Assembly (NCBI RefSeq): GCF_014648175.1
Contig: NZ_BMQP01000047.1
Span: 1 to 64,000, forward strand
DNA from: Planobispora rosea
Lineage (GTDB): Bacteria > Actinomycetota > Actinomycetes > Streptosporangiales > Streptosporangiaceae
Direction of reading: 5' to 3'
DNA length: 64,000 bases
The position numbers and the translations under genes are program-made. Numbering within the stretch: position 1 is the first letter of the stretch; the number at the start of each line of letters is the position of its first letter. Positions 7,198 to 14,063 of this stretch are shown in pieces. A model generated the notes under the pieces. It did no database searches and was not told where the DNA came from. It saw only the letters and a program-made list of their open reading frames with translations.

Positions 7198-8934
7198 GTG
7201 CGGCATGCTTTGCTGGTCGCCATGACTCCTGTGCCGTGGGACGCCGACTTGGATGGCGACCTCATCGAACGGTTCGTCGCCGCTCTCTTGCTCCTGGAGA
7301 ACCCGCACGGCAACCGGATCACCCCGGCCGGAGGCGACCAGGGCGTCGACATCCAGATCGAACACCCCGACGGGGGATTCGACATCTACCAGGTCAAGCG
7401 CTACACCCGACCGCTCGACGGCAAGCAGAGAAAGGCGGTGGAGGACTCCTGGAAGACCTTCCTCACCGAGATGCTGCCGGTGCGCCGCGTGCGCTCCTGG
7501 ACGCTGGTGACCCCCCTCAACCCGTCCAACAAACGGCTGGACTGGTTCAACGGGCTCACCGCTGGCCAGTCGTTTCCGGCCTACTGGATGGACCGTGCGG
7601 GGCTCGACGGCAAGGCGGCCAACAACCCGCGCCTGGTCGACTACTTCTTCGGCAACGGTGCGGTGCGGCTGCAGGAGCTGCTGACGCAGGCCATGTACGG
7701 CGGATCCCGAATTGAGCCGGGCCTCGGCAGCCAGGGCCTGCTGGAGGCGGTGGTGAGCCGGCACACCGCTCTTGCGGCCGCGCTGAACGAGGTCGACCCG
7801 CTCTATACCTACACGATCGAAGTCCGCAGCGGGCGGCTTCGGGACCTGCCCTGGGACAATGCCGACGTCTACTCCCATCCTACGGCGGCGCTCATCGAGT
7901 ACAAGGAACTGAACGAGAACACCTACGTGGTGCTGTGGACCCTGCCCCGCTGCGCCGAGTCGGCCTACCTGCGGCCGATCACCACCTCCGTCGTCTTCGA
8001 GCTCGACCAGGGCTCCGGCGAACTGCAGGCGGTGCACGACTTCCTGCACTACGGCGCACCGCTGCGAGACGTGCCCGCCACGGTCACCGCCGTGGAGGGA
8101 CCGCCCGGCCTGACACCGGGCACCGGCGCCGGGCGCATCCACATCATGATTCCGCCCGGGGCCGCCGAGGCACTGCCGGAGCTGGAGGTGCGGCTCCTCG
8201 ACCCGGACGGCACGCCGCTGGGCCAACTGGACGTGGTCGACATCCGCTACGCCCAAGGCGCTCAAGGGGAGGGACAGTGGCTTTTTGTGCGCGACCCCGG
8301 CGGGGTGGTGGACTTCGAGTTCCTGATGAACGGGCCCGAAGGCAGCCGGCTGCGGATGCAGCGGCATCCGCCGGCGGGCAAAACTCCGGCGCAGGTGCTG
8401 CCCGCGGTCCGGCTAGTGTCGTCCTTTGTCCCCGGCGCCGGGATCACGCTGGCGGTGCGGGATGGACAACCGATCTTCCCCACGTGGAGGCTGGGGGAGA
8501 TCGATGGGGCGAGCGCGTGGGGGCCGCGGCTGATCGAGGTGCTGGAGGCGCTGCGGACCCTGCAGCGCCACACCGCGCAGCGGATCGTCGTGCCCGAGCA
8601 CATCGACGCATCGGAGCTGAGCAAGCTGCTGCTGTTTCACCGTCTGCTCAACGGGGAGCGGATCACGACGTCCTGGGAGCGGCTGCCGATTCCTGCCGAC
8701 GCACGGGCGCAGGTCAGAGAAGGCAGCCAGGAGGTGCGTCTGTGGGCGGCGCGGGTGATGAGCGTGCGGCTGGGCGGGCAGGAGATCGTGCTCGATCGGG
8801 CGATGCACGTGCTCTACCAGGACGCTCGCCTGGGCGAGCCCGAGGGCGACCAGATCGCCGTTATCCCTGGCCCGAATGCCACGGCCACGGCCACGGCGGG
8901 TCCGCTTGTGCTGCCTGCCCCTGCGGTTGAGTAG
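7198..8934 (+). CDS. Mrr/PD-(D/E)XK-like restriction-type nuclease with large C-terminal domain
   Basis: A 578-residue protein. The N-terminal 75 residues carry a restriction-endonuclease-like core: Glu24 in LIERF, Asp51 in GGDQGVDI and the Q-x-K pair (Gln65, Lys67) in YQVKRY, the D...QxK arrangement of Mrr-like nucleases that use metal ions to cut DNA. The remaining 500 residues (beta-rich, with LRLQRHTAQRIVVPEHIDAS-like segments) match nothing I recognise and may be a sensing or binding domain. GTG 7198 fits a leaderless mRNA; ATG 7222 is an alternative start. The position between an NB-ARC ATPase and an HTH protein suggests a defence role, which is inference. Confidence 0.7.
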   Translation: MRHALLVAMTPVPWDADLDGDLIERFVAALLLLENPHGNRITPAGGDQGVDIQIEHPDGGFDIYQVKRYTRPLDGKQRKAVEDSWKTFLTEMLPVRRVRSWTLVTPLNPSNKRLDWFNGLTAGQSFPAYWMDRAGLDGKAANNPRLVDYFFGNGAVRLQELLTQAMYGGSRIEPGLGSQGLLEAVVSRHTALAAALNEVDPLYTYTIEVRSGRLRDLPWDNADVYSHPTAALIEYKELNENTYVVLWTLPRCAESAYLRPITTSVVFELDQGSGELQAVHDFLHYGAPLRDVPATVTAVEGPPGLTPGTGAGRIHIMIPPGAAEALPELEVRLLDPDGTPLGQLDVVDIRYAQGAQGEGQWLFVRDPGGVVDFEFLMNGPEGSRLRMQRHPPAGKTPAQVLPAVRLVSSFVPGAGITLAVRDGQPIFPTWRLGEIDGASAWGPRLIEVLEALRTLQRHTAQRIVVPEHIDASELSKLLLFHRLLNGERITTSWERLPIPADARAQVREGSQEVRLWAARVMSVRLGGQEIVLDRAMHVLYQDARLGEPEGDQIAVIPGPNATATATAGPLVLPAPAVE

Positions 8935-9057
8935 TAGGCGCTCTTCGCAGCGCGCTCCCACGGGCCTCGTGCCGCCCCGCACGGTGGCAAGCCGGTAGAG
9001 GAGACGCCCCCTGGACCGTCCAAAATAGTAGACCGCGTAACGGCGTCCAATTTTTTG

Positions 9058-9069
9058 TACGCTGGAGGG
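9058..9069 (+). promoter_or_regulatory. probable -10 box, leaderless start of HTH gene
   Basis: TACGCT (9058-9063) stands 6 bases before the GTG at 9070. A GGAGGGG is present but lies directly against the start codon, too close for normal ribosome binding. Confidence 0.35.
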
Positions 9070-9903
9070 GTGACCGACTCCCCACTGGATCGCCTGGCCC
9101 AGCACAACCCGGATCTCGCTGACCGCCTGCATGCCCTGGGCCGGGAGGGTGAGCAAGCCGCTCGGCAAGTGCTCGCCGGCGACTACATCGCCGCGCTGGC
9201 AGCCGCCCAGGCCCACGCCACCGTGATCGAAAGCGCGATTATCGGCTTGGTCGAGGCCGCGACCCGTAGCCGCTCGGCAACGTGGTCGCAGATCGCCCAG
9301 GCGCTGGGGCTGCGCCGCAAGCAGACCGCGCATGCCCGCTACGGCCGCACCGTGACCGACTACCAGGTCTTCTCCCCCGAGACCGCGACCCTGGCCGGCA
9401 ACCTGGCTCCGAGCGGATCCCGGCCGGCTGTCACCGAGGCGGCCGAACGGCTGCTGCGCCCGGCCTGGCTCGCCAACGATCCCGCGGCGGGAGTGCGTTA
9501 CATCGCCGGATGGAGCCTCCTGCGCACCTGCATGATCGATGAGGAGCGGCTGGCGGTGCAGACCACTCGCGTGCCCACCCGCGCGGGACGGACCGTCACC
9601 CTGCAGCTGATCACGCCCTATGCCCACTTCGAGGGCAACGACTCCTCCCCTCACCAGGCTGCCGCCGTGCTCAGCGCCCTGGCTGGGGCAGCCGACCTAC
9701 CCCAGCGGGTAGCGGCGCTGCAGGGCCGCGGCCGTCTGAGCGCGCTGGGCTCAGCCAGCGCCGTACCGATGGAGTACTGCGTGCGCATCTTCTACGACAG
9801 CGACACCCACAACGCGCAGACCCCAGCTGAGCGCCTGCTCATCGGCACACCGCTGTGGGTTCGCCGGTTCCTGGCGCCGGTGCGCTCTTCCTCAGCGAGG
9901 TGA
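9070..9903 (+). CDS. HTH-containing hypothetical protein (277 aa)
   Basis: Residues about 70-95 (ATWSQIAQALGLRRKQTAHA) form a clear helix-turn-helix, preceded by a helical region (EQAARQVLAGDYIAALAAAQ). The C-terminal half is unassigned (ITPYAHFEGNDSSPHQAAAV, VRIFYDSDTHNAQTPAERLL). A DNA-binding role is likely, with an unknown ligand or effector domain. I take the GTG at 9070 because of the -10 box 6 bases upstream; a TTG at 9055 is in frame. It is the last gene before the toxin-antitoxin control region. Confidence 0.6.
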   Translation: MTDSPLDRLAQHNPDLADRLHALGREGEQAARQVLAGDYIAALAAAQAHATVIESAIIGLVEAATRSRSATWSQIAQALGLRRKQTAHARYGRTVTDYQVFSPETATLAGNLAPSGSRPAVTEAAERLLRPAWLANDPAAGVRYIAGWSLLRTCMIDEERLAVQTTRVPTRAGRTVTLQLITPYAHFEGNDSSPHQAAAVLSALAGAADLPQRVAALQGRGRLSALGSASAVPMEYCVRIFYDSDTHNAQTPAERLLIGTPLWVRRFLAPVRSSSAR

Positions 9904-9988
9904 TCTGATGGCCGTCCCCGCCTCCTGCGCCCGTACGGCGCGGCCCCGGACCGCCGGTGTCGCGCCGTACAGCTGGGCGACCTCGAGA

Positions 9989-10022
9989 AAGATGTACATC
10001 ATGTACATCTTGCGGGTACGGT
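9989..10022 (+). promoter_or_regulatory. 23-bp perfect palindromic operator plus -10 box of the toxin-antitoxin operon
   Basis: Positions 9989-10011 are a perfect palindrome with 11-base arms (left arm AAGATGTACAT, right arm ATGTACATCTT) around a central C at 10000; each arm contains TGTACA. The -10 candidate TACGGT (10017-10022) lies 6 bases before the antitoxin ATG, so the palindrome covers the -35 region. This is the expected layout for autorepression by an antitoxin or toxin-antitoxin complex. Confidence 0.65.
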
Positions 10023-10028
10023 AGACGT

Positions 10029-10322
10029 ATGAGCACCGAACCCATGGGCGTGGCCGACGCCCGTAAGCAGCTGGGCCACCTCATCGCCCGCGCCGTGCAC
10101 CGCCGCACCCCCACCGTCATCAGTCGCAGCACCCAAGAACGCGCCGTCATCATCAGCGAAGAGGACTACCGCGACCTGGTCGCCCTGCGCCGGGAGCGCG
10201 AAGAAGCCGCCGTCGCCCAGATGATTGCCGACGCCGACGCCGGCACCCTGGCCGTCACCTCCTACGACAACCCGGCCGACCTGTACGCCGCCATGGGCCT
10301 CACCCCGCCGCCCGCCCGGTGA
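10029..10322 (+). CDS. antitoxin, Phd/YefM-RelB type
   Basis: A 97-residue protein with the Phd/YefM-like N-terminal DNA-binding fold (GVADARKQLGHLIARAVHRR, then PTVISRSTQERAVIISEEDY). An acidic, flexible C-terminus typical of a toxin-neutralising tail follows (MIADADAGTLAVTSYDNPAD). It should bind and block the toxin encoded 4 bases downstream in overlap and repress the operon through the palindrome at 9989-10011. The mRNA appears leaderless (TACGGT, 6-base spacing). The ATG at 10029 is the first start after that box. Confidence 0.8.
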   Translation: MSTEPMGVADARKQLGHLIARAVHRRTPTVISRSTQERAVIISEEDYRDLVALRREREEAAVAQMIADADAGTLAVTSYDNPADLYAAMGLTPPPAR

Positions 10323-10558
10323 AGCGCCGCCTGGTGCTCTCCCCGGCCGCCAGCGATGCCCTGGCCGCCACGGCCACCGTCCTGCGGCGCACCATCACCG
10401 ACACCATCCTGGATCTGGTCGCCGACCCCGAACCCATCGGCGCCCGCCCCTACGGCAGCATCCCGGGCGCCATGGAGATCACAGGAGACGCCTACCGGAT
10501 CGTCTACACCCACGGCGCCGACCACGTCTCCGTGTGGATCATCCAGCCCAACACATGA
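10319..10558 (+). CDS. toxin, RelE/ParE type
   Basis: A 79-residue basic protein with the RelE/ParE plan: an N-terminal strand and helices (KRRLVLSPAASDALAATATV), then REPY-like strands (GARPYGSIPGAMEITGDAYRI) and a final strand (HVSVWIIQPNT). RelE homologues cut mRNA in the ribosome and ParE homologues poison gyrase; I cannot tell which applies. The GTG start overlaps the antitoxin stop (GTGA), giving strict coupling. The stop in turn overlaps the ATG of the RNase H-like gene. Confidence 0.75.
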   Translation: MKRRLVLSPAASDALAATATVLRRTITDTILDLVADPEPIGARPYGSIPGAMEITGDAYRIVYTHGADHVSVWIIQPNT

Positions 10559-11607
10559 ACGCCACCGAACCCGCACCCTCACCCCCCGACAGCCTGGTGC
10601 CCATCCACACTCACACCGGCCCCTACCGCGCGTTCTTCCCCGACATGGACGGCGACCCCCACCTCATCGCCGTCACCGCCCTGACCGGAGACACCCTGGG
10701 GGTGTGGGCCGCGGTCACCGGCGACGGCCGTGCCCGCTACGGCTGGTACACCGCGCCCCGCACCGACGCCACCGCCGCCACGCTGGAGGCCATGCGCTGG
10801 GCGCTGAAGAGCGTGCCCGCCCACCAGAGTGTCCGCCTGGCCACCACCTCCGCCGCCGCCCTCTCCGCGGCCACCCGCCTGGCCCAAGGACTTCCCCCGG
10901 CCAGCAAGGCGCTGCACCCGGGCACCGTGAAGGACCTGGCCCACCACCTGCGGCGACGGCCGATCGAGCTGTACCTGATCGACCCCACCAGCACCTCCCC
11001 CGACCAGGCCGCCATCGCGCTGAGAAACCTGGCCAGCCGCCTGGCCTGGACCGCACTCCAATTCGTCCGCGAAGGCATCGCCGTCGACGACCCCGCAGCC
11101 CAACGCTGGATGGCCTCCGAAGCCCTGCGCACCTGCACCAGCCGCGCCAGCCTGCGCGCCGCCTGGCACGCCCCCGGCCACCCCGGCCACCAGCCCGAAA
11201 AGCCACGCGCCCGGGACCGCCGCACCGACTGGATCCCCCTCGACAGCACCCACGGCCCCTACACCCTCCACCTGGCCGGCCTGGACGGTGATCCCGCCTG
11301 CATCGCCACCGACGCCTCCACCGACAACGGCTTAGGCGGCACCCACAAAATCGGCGCCTGGGCCGCCGTCCGCGGCGACGGCCACGCCTGGTTCGGCTGG
11401 TACACCGCGCCCCGCACCAACGCCGTATCGGCCGAACTGGAGGCCATCTGCCAGGGCCTGGCTACCTATGAGCCCGGCCAGGAGATCCACTTGATCATCG
11501 ACAGCGCCAGCGCCGCCGACATCACCACCGACCGCACCACCGTCCGCAGCACGCGCCCCCGGGTCGTGGCCCGCGGCGTCCTGCACAAGAAAACGCTGCC
11601 CGCCTGA
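10555..11607 (+). CDS. tandem RNase H-like domain protein, 5' part (frame breaks at 11604)
   Basis: The 350 codons in this frame hold two copies of one domain, residues about 20-175 and 233-350. Both share GPY...DGDP, WAAV(T/R)GDG, GWYTAPRT and LEA blocks. The second copy has RNase H-fold acidic residues in the right order: Asp253 in IATDAS, Glu294 in AELEAI and Asp316 in LIIDSAS. In the first copy the three matching positions are Thr41, Thr76 and Thr98, so it is probably catalytically dead. The frame ends at 11607 inside the second copy and the homology continues one frame back. The ATG overlaps the toxin stop (ATGA). The likely role is cleavage or binding of RNA or RNA-DNA hybrids; the toxin link is by position only. 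Confidence 0.65.
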   Translation: MNATEPAPSPPDSLVPIHTHTGPYRAFFPDMDGDPHLIAVTALTGDTLGVWAAVTGDGRARYGWYTAPRTDATAATLEAMRWALKSVPAHQSVRLATTSAAALSAATRLAQGLPPASKALHPGTVKDLAHHLRRRPIELYLIDPTSTSPDQAAIALRNLASRLAWTALQFVREGIAVDDPAAQRWMASEALRTCTSRASLRAAWHAPGHPGHQPEKPRARDRRTDWIPLDSTHGPYTLHLAGLDGDPACIATDASTDNGLGGTHKIGAWAAVRGDGHAWFGWYTAPRTNAVSAELEAICQGLATYEPGQEIHLIIDSASAADITTDRTTVRSTRPRVVARGVLHKKTLPA

Positions 11608-11894
11608 CCAACAAACTCCGCACCCGCACCGTGCACATCGAGCAGATCAGCGAACCCCGCCTGCGGTCGTCAACCAACCCGCTGCTGGGCATCGCCGACC
11701 GGCTGGCCTGGACCGCGCTCCAATTCGCCCGCGAAGGCATCGACCCCGACAGCGAACGGGCCGCCGAATGGCTGGCCTCCTCCGCGCTGCGTAACGCCTC
11801 CTGGCGGAAAGACCTGATCGCCTCCTGGCGACGCTGGCAATCAGGGCTCCCGCTCAGCCCTGCCGTCCCTGATCAGGACGACCCCGCCACCTGA
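11604..11894 (+). pseudogene. continuation of the RNase H-like protein after a -1 frame change
   Basis: From 11604 this frame reads LTNKLRTRTVHIEQISEP and LLGIADRLAWTALQFAREGI. This aligns residue by residue with the end of the first domain copy (VKDLAHHLRRRPIELYLIDP and LRNLASRLAWTALQFVREGI). The second copy is therefore complete if the ribosome or the true sequence shifts one base back at 11604. It may be a sequencing error, a disabling deletion or a programmed slip; the local CCCGCCTGA is not a classical slippery heptamer. The full protein would have about 445 residues. Confidence 0.7.
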
Positions 11895-12039
11895 CCCGTA
11901 CCCCGTCCGGATCCAGGCGGAAAACCATCCGGATCGATGGCGACCGCCGCGCGCCCGGGGTCAGCTCAGCTTCTCCTCCCACATCGCCGCCGTCCGGCCA
12001 ACCGCCTGCCGCCTGTGGGGCGCCGGCGCCAACGCGGCG

Positions 12040-12342
12040 ATGGCCTGCCCGCACGGGTGCGTCCCCGACGGCGGCCCGCTGTCGGATGAGCAGCTGATCG
12101 ACCTGATCCTCACCTCGATGGAGATCGGCGGCCACCGCAGCCTCGCCCACGTCGGCGCCCAAGTCCGGCACCTGGCGGCCGATCCGGACATCCAGCCCCT
12201 GCTGACCCGGCTGATCAGCGGGGACGCCGGCGTCATCCCCGCCCTTGTCGCGGCTGTTTACCACTGCGGCACAACCCCTGCCGGGCCTCGGGAGCAAGAA
12301 CACGCCGGAAATCAAGCGGTGAAGGATAGGGCCGCCACCTAG
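12040..12342 (+). CDS. hypothetical protein (100 aa), start uncertain
   Basis: The frame reads protein-like both after the ATG (DGGPLSDEQLIDLILTSMEI, HLAADPDIQPLLTRLISGDA) and for about 30 codons before it (LSFSSHIAAVRPTACRLWGA). This suggests the N-terminus lies further upstream or was damaged. No Shine-Dalgarno site is seen. No family is recognised. Confidence 0.35.
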   Translation: MACPHGCVPDGGPLSDEQLIDLILTSMEIGGHRSLAHVGAQVRHLAADPDIQPLLTRLISGDAGVIPALVAAVYHCGTTPAGPREQEHAGNQAVKDRAAT

Positions 12343-12377
12343 GGTGGCTACTCACCCCGACCTTGGAAGAGGCACCC

Positions 12378-13355
12378 ATGACGACCCCGTCCCGGCTGCC
12401 GGTCGCGACCATGACCCGGCTGGCGTTCATCCGCATGCTGCACCAGCACGGCGTGGATCAGTCGCATCTTCCCAGCCCGCTGAACTTCACCTGCATCCTC
12501 ACCTTCCACGACGCCATCGAGATGTTCCTGATGCTGGCCGGTGAGCACTTGGGGGTTCCCATCGCGGACAAAGGCGGCTTTGTTGACCGCTACTTCGGCG
12601 GGCTGCACCCCAGCAAGGATGCCAACGGTGTCGCCCTGGACGGCCGCAACGGCATCAAGCGGCTCACCGACCTGCGCAACGCCTTCAAGCACGCCAACAC
12701 CTGGCCCGGACCCGACGCCATCGAGCAATCCCGCGCCGACGCCAGCGGTTTCTTCGAGGCCAACACCCCGATGGTGTTCGGCATCGCGTTCGACGCCATC
12801 ACCATGTCCGACCTCGTCCCGCAGGAGAAACCACGGGACCTGCTCAAGCAGGCCGAGCAGTGCTTTCACGACGGCGAGCACACCGGCGGCATGGCGCTGC
12901 TCGTCGACGCCTTCGAGGAGCTGTATCGGGCCCATATCACCTCCACCGGCAGACGGGCGCCGTTCGCTTTCGGTCCGAACCTGCCCTCAGCGCCGCGCGA
13001 GGGCGAGTTCCGCCGGGCCATCGGCGAGGGTTCTCCCAGGGGCGCGCACGTGGTGCCCAAGGTGGTCCGGGAACTGCACGACGTCAGCGAGACGGTGCGC
13101 GAGCTCCAGGCCGCGATGCGTGTGCTGACCTTGGGCGTGGAGTACCACGACTACCTGCGCTTCCAGCACCTCACGCCCACCGTCGTCTACACCGCGGACG
13201 GCGGCCGCCACGTGTACCCGCCGGAGAACTACACACCGACCCACGACGACTTCGCCTACGGCCAGCGATTCGTCGTCACCGCGGCGCTGCGGCTAGCCCA
13301 GATCCAAACCCATCTCAGCGACGCCCTGGTCCGCATGTGGCGGACGGGCTGCTAG
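12378..13355 (+). CDS. possible HEPN-domain protein
   Basis: A 325-residue protein starting after GGAAGAGG. The N-terminal 110 residues are helical and end in LTDLRNAFKHANTW, where Arg100-x4-His105 matches the Rx4-6H motif of HEPN ribonucleases, found in abortive infection and toxin systems. The C-terminal part (LLKQAEQCFHDGEHTGGMAL, VEYHDYLRFQHLTPTVVY) is another helical unit of unknown use. A single short motif can occur by chance, so the HEPN call is tentative. The stop overlaps the frame of a SIR2-like fragment, the kind of partner often seen beside HEPN proteins. Confidence 0.5.
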   Translation: MTTPSRLPVATMTRLAFIRMLHQHGVDQSHLPSPLNFTCILTFHDAIEMFLMLAGEHLGVPIADKGGFVDRYFGGLHPSKDANGVALDGRNGIKRLTDLRNAFKHANTWPGPDAIEQSRADASGFFEANTPMVFGIAFDAITMSDLVPQEKPRDLLKQAEQCFHDGEHTGGMALLVDAFEELYRAHITSTGRRAPFAFGPNLPSAPREGEFRRAIGEGSPRGAHVVPKVVRELHDVSETVRELQAAMRVLTLGVEYHDYLRFQHLTPTVVYTADGGRHVYPPENYTPTHDDFAYGQRFVVTAALRLAQIQTHLSDALVRMWRTGC

Positions 13356-13807
13356 AGCGGCGCGAAGTTGAGGACCCGCCGGTGTTGCTCACCAATCAGG
13401 AGCGAAAGCGCCGGCTCGCCCGGACGCCACCGTTCGGTCTGGCTCATCAGATCTTCAGTGAGAGAGCCTTGGTGGCCGAGAAGTGGTTGATCGCCGGGTA
13501 TGGCTTCGGCGATGGGATTGTCAACGACGAGCTGACGCACCTGTGGAAAAAGCGGACCAAGGCCGGAAAGCATCCCAGGGTGCTGGTGGTGACCTACGGT
13601 GAGACTCTCGCTGAGAGGGTGATCAGTAAGGTTCTACCCGGGCGAGACGACGAGCAGGTACGTGTTTGCCGTCGTGGCCTACCACAAGCGCTTGAGCACG
13701 ATGAGTGGATGTGGCAGAGCAGCCGCGAGGAAGCGGTCGCGGGCAAGGTCTCGTGCCATTCAACGGAGGGCGAGGTCGAGAGCTGCGCCGGTCCGGCGCC
13801 CGCCTGA
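13337..13807 (+). pseudogene. SIR2-like protein, C-terminal fragment
   Basis: The 156-codon frame carries ERALVAEKWLIAGYGFGDGI followed by VNDELTHLWKKR and a strand RVLVVTYG. This matches the end of the SIR2-like NAD-binding domain, where a GYSFGD-(x)3-N motif is normal. The N-terminal Rossmann half with its GAG and catalytic His is absent, so this is most likely a remnant left by deletion, now joined to the end of the HEPN-like gene. The last 40 residues look out of frame. A GTG at 13337 opens the frame. Confidence 0.5.
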
Positions 13808-13813
13808 GGCCTA

Positions 13814-13895
13814 CCACGGAACCTGCGCACTGGGGCGGCCCCGCCGCTGCGCGGTCGCCCTGCGGGCGGGCCGCCCCAGTGCGCAGAACCCGTGG
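13814..13895. terminator. long GC-rich hairpin
   Basis: Two 28-base arms (13814-13841 and 13868-13895) are inverted copies with three mismatches, the inner 18 bases perfect (TGCGCACTGGGGCGGCCC), around a 26-base loop. It lies between the SIR2-like fragment and the ligase gene. It would work as a strong factor-independent-type terminator, but the length also fits a cruciform or recombination site. Confidence 0.6.
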
Positions 13896-14063
13896 TCGAG
13901 ACGGCCTCGGCGCCGGACAACCGGCGCAGACCCGCTTCCTACGGAGACCTGTGTGAATGACCACGCCCCGCTGCGTGCCCATCCGTCCGTACGCGCGACG
14001 ATCCCCAGCTCACCCCGCATTTCCGCACCCGAGAATGTCGGTCGCTTTGGAGAGAATGGACCC

